Shown here: piece after piece, positions 23,801 to 36,065 of the stretch | How the letters are laid out: each line of letters starts with the position of its first letter | Position numbering within the stretch: the stretch's first letter is position 1 | Assembly: GCF_963576675.1 (NCBI RefSeq) | Contig: NC_088914.1 | Span: forward strand, 14,239,001 to 14,303,000 | Source: Euphorbia lathyris | Lineage: Eukaryota; Streptophyta; Magnoliopsida; Malpighiales; Euphorbiaceae | DNA length: 64,000 nt | Direction: 5' to 3' | Translations under genes and position numbers: made by a program | Notes under the pieces: model-generated | The model's database searches: none | What the model was told of the DNA's origin: nothing | The model's input: only the letters and a program-made list of their open reading frames with translations

Positions 23801-25070
23801 AAGACCGAGGATGGGGAAGAGAAAGAAGATGACACATTTCAACTATGTTGTCATCCCTGGAACAACCAACCCAACCCGGAACCCAATATTATTAAGAGAA
23901 AAAATGAAAAATCTTACAAGAAAGAGAAAAAAATATGCGAACTAAACAAAGAGAAATTGATCTACAAAATAAAAATCATCATAAATATAAGAATCGCAGA
24001 ACTTTGGTGAAGAATCCCATCAATTAATCTCATTTGTTGACACGTCGGAATGAGCAAGAGCATCAGCCACCATATTAACCTCTCGATAAATATTGGAAGC
24101 AACAATCTGATGTCCTCCATGAATCGTTGGCAAGTAAGCCATCGTTGCTAGAGAATCCAAAGAACTTGAACTAATTTCATTTTAATTAAATTCACTAGGT
24201 AACTCGAATCACTTTCAATCCAAAGAGAATGCAGCCCTTATCTCAAGAAATAGTGATTGCAAAAATTACAGCTGATAGTTTAAATGCTAAATCAGTTTAA
24301 ACAGCAAAAGCAAAAGCGTCAGCGTCTCGAGGAAATCCCTTAGCTTTCCGAAAAGTACCTCCAGCGCCTGCTCTACTAGGATTATCCGAAACAGGCACGT
24401 CTGTATTAACTTTAAGCCAACCCGAGGGAAGAGGACGCCAAATGACCCTAATGACTTAATGACCTTGAATTTGACTCCGAGATATGTAAAAGGGATCGTG
24501 ACAATCAGGATACCCACCAAATCCATCAACAAAGCAGCTTTTGGGAGGTGGTAGAACTGTCTAAAAAAGTTGCAGACTTATCAAAGACTGAGTGATAAAG
24601 TGTGCATATTACGAACAATGGCCTTGAGAAAAATAAGAACATCATCAACATAAAGCAAATGGGATGGAAAAGAAACCCCCGCGAGAATAAATGATAGGGT
24701 CGAGTTGATTGTGTGCTACAAGGTCAGACAACCAACAACTTAAGAAATCTTTTGCCAGTGCAAAAATAATAGGAGAAAGTGGATATTCTTAGCGAACACC
24801 ACGTGAACAAGAAAAATAACCCCTTGGAGATTCGAGCAGAGGTCGTGATATTAAGAAGCGAATCTCAAAATTTCAATGAAAATCCAAAAGCTTCCAGAAT
24901 CAGTAGAATGAAATTCCAATCTAACGTATCAAAGGCCTTTCTAATATCGATTTTTAGCACCATATTTCCTCCGAAGTATTTTTTTTTTGCTACTGATTAA
25001 CTCCCTCCCAAGCCGCAACAATACATTGATTAATACTCCTTTTGATAGGGGAATCAAGTAATGTTAGTTA
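23800..25070 (-). pseudogene. L1-type LINE remnant (RT and RNase H)
   Basis: The minus strand carries an RT segment at about 25040-24600 (KIDIRKAFDTLDWNFILLIL, a decayed FADD region) and an RNase H domain at about 24430-24020 (WLKVNTD, AGAGG, ELSAVIxA-like KLSAVIFAI, LFGLKVIR, NMVADALAHS). Several stops and frame changes show an old copy. It differs from the LINE at 55140-59233. Endonuclease and ORF1 are absent. Confidence 0.75.
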
Positions 25071-25251
25071 TTAATTTGATTTTTCTTTATGTTTTCATTA
25101 GATTAGACTGCATCTTAGTCTGTTGCAAGTTCCGTATTTTTTTATGTTGTTTCGTTATTTTTGTTTTTCCGTTTTTTAATTTTTTCGCTTTTCATGTTTT
25201 TGTGTTTTTTTTCCAGTTTTCTAGTTTTTTTTTTTTTTTGTTTTAGCATTT

Positions 25252-26706
25252 TGATGAGTGTCCGGTAGAGTGATAATAATATGATGATAAGTGTGTGCTA
25301 GGGTTATGGCTATGATCTTTCCAAGTGCTTTAACTCTACTAGACGCTACTACGTAGGGGCAAGTGTACCCCGTCGTATCAAGTAATAATCTGGTAAAGAC
25401 CGGGTATCGAATCCACAGGATTTATGACCACAAGTATTAAACTACTCGGCTTTACACGTTATCTAAGCGGTGAATACTTTAGACTTGAGTTTGGTGACAA
25501 CTATAAACTACTCCTAAACTATGGGTGAGACAATTTTCATGTATTTCAAACCCTTTTAGAGTGATACGGATAATGATAAGTTATAACATATGACAAACAA
25601 CACGAAACATATACAATTAATAATTTACTCTTGCAAAGACGACTATTTATAGACCGAACAACTCCGTGAGGTTCTAGGGTCGTGATTTCCCCTTAAGGCG
25701 ACTCTAATTCTTAGGATCAGAAACTAGGGCCCGTAAGTTCCGTGGCTCGTCAATTCCTACGGTTTCCGGATTGTCAACTCCGGTAAGGCAACACCTATGT
25801 GATTCCTAATAGATTTCGGAGCTCGTAAACGACCTACACAATAATCAATTATAAGTATCAAAGCAAACAATAAACAATAACACGTATAGTGAAAACGGAA
25901 TTGTAAATCACGTATTATAAATATGGATTACGAAAATACGAGATACAACCAAGCCTAGTACATAGAAAGAGTACAAGCTAATTAACAAGTAGAAAGGGAA
26001 GAAGAGTCGGCCCTTAGGACTAGCTAACCGGACTCAAAATCGTCTCTTAGGACTTGGAGGTGGAACTCTCGAGCTTGGTGAATGCGGATGGAGCGGAACT
26101 TCGGCGGAGTAACGGGAGGATTATACAAGCTCTCAAGGTGTAGGGAACTTTAGTACATAGAAAATTGAATGAATAAATGAGTGCTAATCACTCTTATTTA
26201 TACATCAAGCTCGGGAGTAGAATCGTAAATACACAAGTTACATTATTTCTGTAGTTTCCCCATGGCACGCCCCGCGTGTTTGCCAATTCCGTTGATAATT
26301 TCCTGCATGTGGATCATATTCAGACATGTTGTCTCAACCACGCCCCGCGTGGACAGGAAGACGCCCCGCGTGGTGTCTGTTGACTTCGTGGGACCATGCA
26401 GTCTGACTGCTATGATTGAGAGGGCATTGTTTTACGCTCCGCGTGGTTGCTTCTACGCCCCACGTGTATCAGTGAATTTTACTCCTTTACTCGTACCTGC
26501 GAAGTACAATTCTCGAGAGCCGAGTTAGCTTGACATTTATTTTTCTGAAATTAATTGAAAACAAAGGAAATTAACCAAAAGTATAAAATTTATTTTTATT
26601 TTGTTATTTTATTAAAAACACATTATTTTTGTAATTAAACTTACTTATTTAGTCCAAAATTAACCCGTAAATCACGCTAAAAGATAGGGACAAAACGTCC
26701 CTATCA
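25252..26706 (-). mobile_element. Solo LTR, 1455 bp
   Basis: A sequence starting TGATGAGTGTCC and ending GTCCCTATCA, with matched TGAT/ATCA ends, lies between perfect 5-bp duplications CATTT (25247-25251 and 26707-26711). No internal domain is present, so it is a solo LTR left by LTR-LTR recombination. Read on the minus strand it starts TGATAGGGACGTTTTGTCCC. It contains AGTGTACCCCGTCGTATCAA, a motif recurring in plant LTRs. Strand assignment is tentative; the lineage is probably Ty3/gypsy. Confidence 0.75.
26260..26470. repeat. GC-rich motif repeat inside the solo LTR
   Basis: ACGCCCCGCGTGG or close variants start at 26267, 26340, 26361, 26434 and 26455. The spacings 73, 21, 73, 21 show a 94-bp tandem unit carrying two copies of the motif. 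The core ACGC-CCC-GCGT is palindromic. A 267-nt frame across it is open by virtue of GC content and is not considered a gene. Confidence 0.7.
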
Positions 26707-26711
26707 CATTT

Positions 26712-27256
26712 AATAAGAATTGTGGATAACAAATATGAATAATAAAAATACAAGAGCTAGTCGTAATGGGGATTCATATTTTTTTTATTTGCCCATTACA
26801 TAAATTTATAAAGAAAACTTGAGTGATGTATTTGTGATTCCATTATGACAAAAACAATATGACTAATTTAAACATGGTGATGAGCCTCCATTATAATGGC
26901 ATTTCATTACAACGTCCATTGCGGCATAACAAATCGGGTCTTGGAAATTATATAATTATTTCTTATAAATATGGATCAACTAGTGTAATATAAAAAAAAT
27001 ATAAGGACAAACAAATTGTTTATTTAAAGGAAATATAAAGCCAATAATTGCTTTTTGAAAAAAAAAACAATATAAAGTCATAAAAAAATATAAGGACAGA
27101 CAAATTGTTTATTTAAAGGAAATATAAAGCCAATAATTGGTTTTTGAAAAAAAAAAATATATAAAGTCATCGATGTAATTTATCTGAAAAAGAAAACAAT
27201 ATATATGGTTTAAGAGTAAAAAGAGTAACAAAGAGGTGTAAAAAAATAGGGATAAA
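26712..27256. repeat. AT-rich DNA with an ~88-bp tandem duplication
   Basis: A block beginning ATATAAGGACAAACAAATTG (about 26999) repeats almost exactly at about 27089. Both copies contain TTTAAAGGAAATATAAAGCC and end in a T-to-A-rich stretch. The rest holds nothing recognised. Confidence 0.6.
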
Positions 27257-30200
27257 CTAGTTTTAGACCCGTGCTTTGCACGGGTTTTTTATTCAGTTTT
27301 GTGACAATTATATTAATATTTAAAAATTTACATATTAAAACCTTGTGAATATATAAAATATTTGCTTCGAAAGAATGTTGATTGCGGCTGATATAAAATC
27401 CTACAACATTTGATTGTTAAATCTTTAATATAAATTATGAAAAAAAAACTTCAATTTTTCGGTTCTTGTTTTTCAAAATTTCATATGGTTTTTTTAATTT
27501 TTCATTAAAAACTTCGTGTAATCAGTTGATTTTATTGATACCATTATTAAATAATGATTAATAAAAAAAAGTAATTATTTATTATTATTAGGTATGGAAA
27601 TTCGAAGCTATATTTCATTATATATAAGATTTAATTAATTGTAAGAATAAATTAATTAAATAATTAACAGCGTATTATTCAGAAATATTAATAAAAGACT
27701 TCAATGTGTTTGATAATTTGTAACTTTAAGTAGAAATAAATTATATGCTAGAGAGTTTATAAGCGAGTTATTCCCCGCTGCACCAAAATAATGCCAATCT
27801 CACCATAACATCAACTGAAAATTAAATGAATATTTATAAATTTAACATAAATAAAGAAGAGCGAAAATCTCTTATTATCCAATAGGTTGAAAAGCAACTT
27901 ATTGTATCAACGACTGCAGTGCTGCTTTTTTTACTAACAAAGCAACTCAAATTTTTTCCTAAATGCTTTGTTTTCTCCTTTGAGCATGGGATCGCTTGGC
28001 GATCGACAATTCATTTTCTCAACTTTGAAATTTTCATTTCATCAATAAACTGAAAAGTGAAATAGAGTATTGGACTAAAAATTGAAATAGAGAAATGGAT
28101 GCAAGCCACCTATTGTATGAGGTGCAACAACAACATCAATGAACTGCAAGGCTGCTTTTTTTTTATATAAAATTAGGAAACGTAAAAAGACTGTCTCATA
28201 ACAAATAATACTGTTCAACAAAAAAAGACAGGTGATTATGAGTAAGTTAAAAAAAACTGAACTCAAGGGCCAAATCTGATTAATAAATCTGATAGATTTT
28301 AATCCTAAAAGAACAACCTCATCCAAGTATTTGACGTGAACAATGTCGTAAATGTTGGGTTGCTGTCCAATTTGTGCAAAGGCTGAAGCATAATGAAATT
28401 GATCAGAAAAGCTAACACTATCTCAATAGGAAGTAAAAATAAGGAAATTGTGAAAGTACCTAGCGAGAAAAGACCGATGCCAAGGCCTGGTTGGAGATCA
28501 AGAACGATGGCGCTCAATTTCGAAATTAAACTTATTGAAAGAGATGATGTTAACAAACCGAAATGAAAAAAAACTTATGGATCAACCTGTAAACATTGAG
28601 CAAAATCTTCATTTGCCTACTGTGAGAGTGGAAAGACATAATAGGGAATTCAAGTACAGAAAACAAAAATCATATCTACAAACAAAAGTGATGAAAAAAA
28701 TCAATTAACTGTGGAACGAACCTCGAACCAGAAGCGATTACAAAAGTGGAATCTGGAAACATAAGGAAAAGAGAGGGATGGGGAGCACATATAACTTTTG
28801 ACTTAGAATTGAGGCCTGCTGGAAAGCACTTGAATAATGTATAACGTGAGAGTCTGTGGTGGAAAGCGTATGAAGAAAACTGTTATAAAGAAAGCCAGTC
28901 AGTAATAAAGAATCAAATATATATACAATTAACCCTATATATCAAAAAATAAAGGCCAAAATAACTACTTGAAGATAAATTGATGGAAGCAACAAAGGCT
29001 CCAACAGCCACCACTTTTACATTTTTTTACTAAGCATGAAAAAGTTAACATTGAATGGTAGAAAGAACTCTCAAAGAATTAAAAAAAAATACAATTTTTT
29101 TAAAAATCTAGTGCAACATAGAAGTATCTCCCTCTAAGTCATTTAGAAACACAAAATTCTGATATACCAGTTTGAGGAAATGAAAGCAAATATAAAAACC
29201 ATAGACCCTTCTTGGTTCGAATATGAATCATAGAATCTTGCCATATTTATTTCCTAAATGCATCTGATCCCATTGACAATTGAAGAAAGGGTAGTATTAC
29301 AAATTCCCAGAAGTGAAACACTAAAAAACACAGCCCATGTATGAAATGATGCAAAAGTTGAAGGCGAAGTTATACTATATAAAAAAAGAATCAATTGAAT
29401 TGATAATCATTAGGCAAATGAAAATGGTATATCAAACTCATTAAGTGAATTCCAACTTACCCGAGATTCAATGAACAAAGAAACTCAATGATTTGACACT
29501 ATTCCTGCTACGACAAAAAAGAATTCAGAGTAACTGTAGCATTTTGATGAATTAGTTTTCTCAAAAAATTGAGAGAGCTGTTAGTCAAACAGCAGTTGAG
29601 GAAAATTCCCAGAAAACAAACGGTTACCGCATTAACGCAGTCTGAATTAGGAAAAAACATGTGGTTCAGAACTACAAAACCAATTTTGCCAATTTAAGGG
29701 ATTCTATAGAACCCATAACTCCTATCAACAAACAGATTGCAATTAAAAGAAATAAGGAAAGAGAGCAAAAACAAATGAATTTGTGCGTGACAAAAAAGAG
29801 AGATTCAAAATTAGAAAAGGAAACGTTTACCTTAGACAGTCGATCACATGAAGTTAAATAACCAAAACCAATTAAAAAACAAACTTGACTGGTAGGGTTA
29901 AAAAAAATATAGAGTGTCGAAAGTCCAAAGATCTTGATTTATACTTATATTTATTAAGGATAAGCTACCAAATTAGGCTCAACGTACAAAATAGCATCAA
30001 TATAAGCTTAACGTTTAAAAAAGGTCCAATTTAGGCTTGGATAACGGATTGGACACGCCATTCATATAAAGCCGTTAAGAACAGAATTAGAAATCGGCAA
30101 TTCGTATGCTTCCTAATAAGTAGCCTAATTAAGAATTCAAGTAATTAAAACAATTAATTAGAATTAAAACAAATTACCTCATTGCCTTTGTCTGTAAGGT

Positions 30201-31088
30201 TTGAACATATAGAGAAAACATATGAACATTCAAATCTGAAATATATCTCATATTAACATTCAAATCTGAAATACATCTCATATTCTAATCCAGTGATAGA
30301 ATCAAATGAAGGATGAGGCAATTGAAGGCATATAAAATCCCTGGTTGATATATTACATATATGGTGAAACAATTAAAAAATAGATATTGAAATTGAAGAA
30401 CAAACACGAAATTGAAGAAACCGTACCTGAAGGAGAAACGGTAATAGCAGCAAATCCTCCTAAAGCAAATCCTTCAGAATGGAATTAAAAAAATTGGGGA
30501 TTTGTTCACCAAACATCATAACAACAGAACAACGCTCATTTGAAGAAGAATTCTGAAAGTATCAGGAACATATGGTCTGCAAATAGGAAGTTGACAGAGT
30601 TGCATATAGAGACTTTTGAGATTTGAAACTAATTTAGATAGAATTAATTGCAATTGGAATGAATATACCTGGCCAAACCTACTCGAATTTGGAGCAAAAA
30701 AAAAACAGCAAGATTCGAGAATACATATTCGTTGAAGGCTGGATCTATCTCGAGTGAATAATCAAGCAGAGCAAAATACAAAGGAGAAAGGAAGAGGGAA
30801 TAGATTCAATCTTTCAAAAATGTTGATTGCCATTGTTGAGAAGACCCATATGTGAATAACATAGGACGTGTGTGCAGAGAGAAACTGCCAAATCGTGGAA
30901 GAAGAAACGGTACTGAAAGTAGAAACCGTAATTTTGGGAAGAGGAAATGTAGAGGAAATATAATTTTGAAAAGTTGATCCAAAAAACAAAAATGCTAAAA
31001 ATTCTAAAAATTACACATCAGCTATAATAATTTAACAAAATGACACATCATCAACTTAACTACTGATTTAGTATATTGTATATATAGA
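27257..31088 (-). mobile_element. Helitron 2 (non-autonomous)
   Basis: On the minus strand it begins TCTATATATACAATATACTA (31088) and ends CTAG (27260-27257), inserted between A and T. A 3' hairpin CCCGTGCAAAGCACGGG (27268-27284) sits 7 nt inside the terminus, the same spacing as in Helitron 1. Length is 3832 bp. No Rep/helicase motifs or convincing captured exons are readable. Several short ORFs inside (28075-28556, 29661-29861, 30762-30989) show no family resemblance. Confidence 0.75.
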
Positions 31089-31797
31089 TTATAATATTGG
31101 CCATTGAAACCTTTACTCATTTTTTAAATATAATCACTGAGCTTCAAAATATAATATAAAATTCACTCAATTTTATAATTTTTAATATTAAGACCATTAA
31201 ATTTCAACGCACGCTTCAGAATGATTGTTGACGGCCTCAAAATATTCATAATATTAGTTAGGTAAGGTTCAATGATCATGAGTGCAGGGCCGGTCCTGAT
31301 AATTTCTGGGGCCTATGCGGAATAATAAATAAAAGCCCTTTAATAAAAACATTTTACGTAAAAAAAATTAAAATATATTTCAATATATGATAAACAAAAA
31401 AGTATTTCATTAATTTCTTATTTATCTACATGTTAAATCTATTTGATTAAAATAAAATCAATTGCCACATGTATATATCACGTGTCAAAATTTGTGTCAT
31501 TTTGCAAAAAATAAAATAAAATAACAAATCGATTAATTTTTCATCCAAAATGAGTTAAAGGTCACTTGTGGAAATATTTGAATGGGAAAATGTTATCAAA
31601 TGGTGTGACAAAATTTTGCATACCACATGGACCAAATAAAAGTTTAATTCTTAAATTAACCCTCAATCAATATTCAAAAAATCAATTGCACCTTTTTTAA
31701 GTTTAAAATATTAATTATTTACACCCTTTAAAATCTAAATAAATTTTAAGGCTTTTTACATGAATATGACAATTAGTTACAAAATTACAATTAAATC

Positions 31798-32145
31798 TTT
31801 TTTTTTTTGGGTAGGGAAAAGAAAGTAAAAACAAAACACCAAGACAAGTTAGCCCGGTATTAGTCTAGGAAAGCTAATCCCCACATTATCTTCAGACAGC
31901 AAAGACCTAAGAAAATCTGGAGGAGAAGAAAAAATAGAGACGTCCAAAGCCCTCTCATGACCTTATGCAGCAAGCCGATCTGCCACCCGATTCTGCTCTC
32001 TGTAAACATGGCAAAAGTTGATAGAATCGAAAGAAGAGTAAATCCTTCTAACATCCTTAATTAAATTCTGGCTCCCTAAACACAGAGCCCTTTTATCAGA
32101 AATCACATTGACTGCTTCGAGATTGCCCGTTTCCACGAGTAACTT
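31798..32145 (-). mobile_element. 5'-truncated LINE fragment (RNase H end)
   Basis: A poly-T run at the left edge is the A tail of a minus-strand LINE. Its only coding part is the end of an RNase H domain (EAVNVISDKRALC, then EQNRVADRLAA). Perfect 8-bp flanks ATTAAATC (31790-31797, 32146-32153) mark the insertion. It interrupts a repeat also present at 49453-49770. Confidence 0.75.
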
Positions 32146-32520
32146 ATTAAATCCTTAATTTATAAGCCTTAATCTTTAAAATATATTAAAAATAATAATT
32201 TTATTAGTTTGATACAATTGTAAGTAAGTTTTTAAATATGTAAATTTCTTAATATTAATATTTGTATACATATATATAGGAAGCCAAATATTTATTTATT
32301 TATTTTTTTTTGAGAAAAAAAGAATCTGCTTACAAAGGGATATAATCTTTTTTTGAGAACCAAATATTTATTTATTTACTTTTCGATCAAATCCGGACTC
32401 GTTTGTGAACCAAATCATGGATCGTGAAAGAGGTCGTAAAGGGAAAGACAAAATGGTAAGATTTACAGTTTTATTTCGTTGATTTTCGCTCTGTTTTGTG
32501 ATCTGTGGGGTATTTAAAAA

Positions 32521-32745
32521 AATCGCCGGAATCGCAGTCGGACGTATGAACATCACGCCCGACCTGTGGTTCCGGCGTAAGGGAATCACGCCCGACCAGT
32601 GGTGCGGGCGTGATAGCCACATGCCCGCACCACAGGTCGGGCGTGATGCGCTTACGCCCGAACCACTGGTCGGACGTGATGTTCATACGCCCGACCAGTG
32701 GTCTAGGCGTGATTTGCATACGCCCAAGGTTTTTTTTTTTTAAAA
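32521..32745. repeat. 33-bp-period palindrome array A (PMD copy 1, intron 1)
   Basis: Units start at 32554, 32587, 32620, 32653, 32686 and 32719, every one 33 bp apart. Each is a ~27-bp imperfect palindrome of the form YACGCCCGACCAGTGGTC followed by GGGCGTGA, then a ~6-bp variable spacer (for example TAGCCA, TGCGCT, TGTTCA, TTTGCA). The array lies in the first intron of the PMD gene. Frames on both strands stay open across it because of composition and the multiple-of-three period. Confidence 0.85.
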
Positions 32746-32754
32746 AATACATTA

Positions 32755-33050
32755 TTTATAATTTTATTAATTTAGTGTAATTTTATAATTTTAGTATAAC
32801 TTTAGTATAAATTTAGTATAATTTTAGCATAATTTTCTAACTTTAGCATAATTTACATTATTTACAATTTTATTAATTTAGTGTAATTTATAATTTTAGT
32901 ATAACTTTAGTATAATTTTAGCATAATTTTATAACTTTAGTATAATTCAGTATAATTTTAGCATAATTTTATAACTTTAGTATAATTTACATTATTTACA
33001 ATTTTATTAATTTAGTGTAATTTATAATTTATATGTTACCATTTTTTATT
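32755..33050. repeat. TTAGTATAATTTT minisatellite in PMD intron 1
   Basis: Degenerate repeats of AGTATAATTT and TAGCATAATTT words fill the rest of intron 1 up to the acceptor TTTGTAG ending at 33075. The same words make up intron 2. Confidence 0.7.
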
Positions 33051-33453
33051 AACTAGATGTAATTTTTTTTTGTAGACGGAGCGGCCTACTAGGAGTGGAA
33101 AATCCATCCCGTCATCTGCTCGTCGTCTAGATATGGACGACGAGGATGATACACCACGCCATACGAGATTGCATGGTATTGATATATCCAGTCGTAGGCG
33201 GAGAGGGGCTGCAACGGACCAGTTGAGGAGGAGACCGATTGTGGAGCAGCCCGATATTGATGGATCAGAGGGGGCGACGGATTTTGGTGACAGAGAGCCT
33301 GATAGCGATACTGTGGAGGCCTACCTGGATGTGGCAGCCCAGGCAGTGCGACAGTCTACAGTTGCACGTGATCGCGAGGTTGAGGATAGCGATGAGCAGC
33401 CGACCCCGGGGAGACAGTCGACCCAACGCGTAGGAGGTCGCTTTGCGACTACA

Positions 33454-33925
33454 GGTATTTTTTAGTATAATTTTATAATTTTAGTATTTTAGTATAATTT
33501 AGTATTTTAGTATAATTTAGTATAATTTAGTATAATTTTATAATTTTAGTATAATTTAGTATAATTTTAGTATTTTAGTATAATTTTATAACTTTAGTAT
33601 AATTTTAGTATTTTAGTATAATTTTATAACTTTAGTATAATTTAGTATATTTTTAGTATTTTAGTATAATTTAGTATAATTTTATAACTTTAGTATAATT
33701 TTAGTATTTTAGTATAATTTTATAACTTTAGTATAATTTTAGTATTTTAGTATAATTTTATAGCTTTAGTATAATTTAGTATAATTTTAGTATAATTTAG
33801 TATATTTTTAGTATTTTAGTATAATTTTATAACTTTAGTATAATTTTAGTATTTTAGTATAATTTTATAATTTTAGTATAATTTTAGTATTTTAGTATAT
33901 TTTAGTATAATTTTATAACTTTCAG
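33454..33925. repeat. TTAGTATAATTTT minisatellite forming PMD intron 2
   Basis: Almost the whole 472-bp intron is built from TTTAGTATAATTTTAGTATT and TTTTATAACTTTAGTATAAT modules, between a GTATTT donor and a TTTCAG acceptor (ends 33925). Confidence 0.8.
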
Positions 33926-35686
33926 GGACAAGCAAACGTCCTAAAGCTAGTGAGGACGAGAGCTGGCTAGTTAGTGGACCAGTGGATGGTGGCCCCGTTG
34001 ATGGTTCCGTGATTCCTAGTTTTCTAGGACATGTTGCCTCACGGATACTGGGAGGAGAGATTCGGTCGTTTCTGACATGCTACAACAGATCATCAGCATG
34101 TCGAGATTTGTGTCAGTGGTTTTCTGGTGCGTCACCCGAGGTAAGAATAATATAGTTTGTCAACATTTATTGTAATTTGTATTTTTTAACTATAAACATA
34201 AAAAACATTCAGTAATTGTATAAATTGTATATGTGTCATTTTACAGCTGAAGGAGATGATCGAGAAGACTGATTTGCCTCACCTTCCACATATCATGTTT
34301 AAGAACCTCGACACTCCGCTGTTGACTGCGTTCGTGGAGCGGTGACAGCCCGATACGAACTCTTTCCACATGCCGTTTGGAGAGATGACTATCCAGCTAT
34401 ATGATGTGTGGCAGATTCTTCGGATCCCGATCGACGATCCGATGGTGTCCGAGTCTCCCACTACTGACGGGCTTCATGCCATGTGCATGATGATATTTGG
34501 GGTGGATCGGGATCAGCTTCTGTTGCCGGGCCGACATTTATGGGGTGGTGGAGGTGTATTTATTCAGGCTATACACAGGCTTGTCATCCAGGGTAGGGAT
34601 GACGCTACTCGGGCCACAGCGTGGATGTGGCTTATGCTTGAATCCACTCTGTTTGTTGACAAGAGTGGAGATAGGATTAGGCCGGTCCATCTTGCTGAGG
34701 TTTACGGCGGGGCAGCTGGACTTTCATGGGGGTCTGCTACACTTGCCATGTTGTACCGGCAGCTGGGGATAGCGAGCAGAGGAGAATGTTCAGGTATATG
34801 CGGATGTTTGACCCTACTGCAGGCATGGATATACGAGTATTTTCCGGTGTTTCGGCCGCATAGAGGAGCTCACTTGATCCCAGCTGACCATTCCCGTGCA
34901 CTAAGATGGGAGGTCGGGGTACCGGGCAAGACGACCGCCCGACTAGATACGATACGCGAGCAGCTAGACCGTATGACGGCAGCAGAGGTATTTAATAAAA
35001 TTTTAGAATTAATTTAAGTATTATTTATAGTATATTATTATTTTTTATTGAATATTATTTTTTTCAGGTGACGTGGTTGCCTTATGGTCCTGTCCCCGAT
35101 GATGATCGGCTTCGAGTGTCCTACGCCGGTTGGATACGGTGTAGAGACATCGTCGAGCCGTATATGCCCGATCGAGCGCTGCGACAGGTCGGATATACTC
35201 AGCCTATCCCAGCTGAGCGTATTAGACCTGATAAAGCAGTACAACCATGGAGATCTTTAGCGTATAAGCTCACGCATTCCTTAGTCACAGTTGAGGATAC
35301 CTGGCGGAGATTTCCATCGGCTCGGGGCATTGATCGGAGGAGATGCCGACCAGTTGGATACGATCCCACTGCCTGTGATCCTGCTTATATGGACTGGTAT
35401 ATGCGATATTCGCATCCTCATCTCCTTCATGCACCACAGGCTGGACCGGTATAGCATGCTCGCGCCAACAGCGAATTTGTAAGTTTATTGTTATTTAATA
35501 TTATTATTTAGTATTAGTTTATATGTGTTTATTTTTTAATATTTATTTATTAATTTTTTTTTGCATTGGGTTAGTTGGTTGTGGCGTGTCACCCAACTAG
35601 CGGCTACCCACCGATCTGACGAGGATGCTCCACGCATTAAGAGGGAGATGGATGAGTTTATGGATGTGTGGCGTCGGGCGAACTAG

Positions 35687-35890
35687 ATTATTTTTTTAGA
35701 ACTTTATACATTTTAATACTTTTGATATTATATTTACTCTTTCTTTTATGTTTATAAATTTTTATATTTATTAATTTTTATTTTAGTGTTTATGTTTTTA
35801 AATTTTATTTGCTAAAGGGTAATACGAGTTAAAATGCCTTAATCTTATTTCTAAACGGATAATTCGAGTTACCACAATTATGAACAATTT
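35687..35890. other. Sequence downstream of PMD copy 1
   Basis: AT-rich 3' flank after the TAG at 35684-35686. It contains no recognised gene and leads into palindrome array B. Confidence 0.4.
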
Positions 35891-36065
35891 TTTTGTGATT
35901 TATTCATGCGGGCGTGAGGTAATCACGCCTCACCACAAGGTGAGGCGTGAGGCTATCACGCCTCACAGTAGGTGCGGACGTGATAGTCCCACGCCTCACC
36001 TTGTGGTGAGGCGTGATTACCTCATGCCTCACCACATGGTGAGGCGTGATTACCTCACGCCCGCG
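35891..36065. repeat. 33-bp-period palindrome array B (3' of PMD copy 1)
   Basis: Units start at 35924, 35957, 35990, 36023 and 36056, each exactly 33 bp after the last. The core is CACGCCTCACCACAAGGTGA with GGCGTGA, a near-perfect palindrome, with spacers such as GGCTAT, TAGTCC and TTACCT. The core differs from array A but the period and layout are the same. It lies just inside a possible MULE-like right end (GGGTGTTGTTAAACCCAACC read inward from about 36168). Confidence 0.85.

Larger units (their letters stand above)
32417..35686 (+). pseudogene. Plant mobile domain (PMD/MAIN-like) gene, copy 1
   Basis: Exons by homology and splice sites: 32417-32455 (MDRERGRKGKDKM), 33076-33453, 33926-34140, 34247-34987, 35068-about 35471, and probably 35573-35686. 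PMD landmarks are VIPSFLGHVA, LPHIMFKNLD, SFHMPFGEMTIQLYDVWQIL, DKSGDRIRP, LSWGSATLAMLYRQLG, GCLTLLQAWIYEYFPVFRP and WLPYGP. PMD proteins (MAIN, MAIL1) act in gene silencing and genome stability in Arabidopsis; a second group travels in transposons. Some databases label the family 'serine/threonine phosphatase 7 long form', but no phosphatase motif is present. Broken by TGA at 34343 (Trp in copy 2) and TAG at 35452. Confidence 0.85.

Noticed and set aside
26262..26528. 88-codon ORF
   Set aside because: Lies inside a solo LTR and is open because of the GC-rich repeated motif.
28075..30989. Short ORFs inside Helitron 2
   Set aside because: Hydrophobic or Lys/Glu-rich AT-driven frames without motifs; no evidence of captured exons.
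32368..32752. ORFs of 81-93 codons across array A
   Set aside because: Same artefact of a multiple-of-three GC-rich repeat, in an intron with good splice sites on each side.
32417..35686. Annotation as serine/threonine protein phosphatase 7 long form
   Set aside because: The database name is attached to PMD proteins, but no metallophosphatase motifs (GDxHG, GDxVDRG, GNHE) are present.
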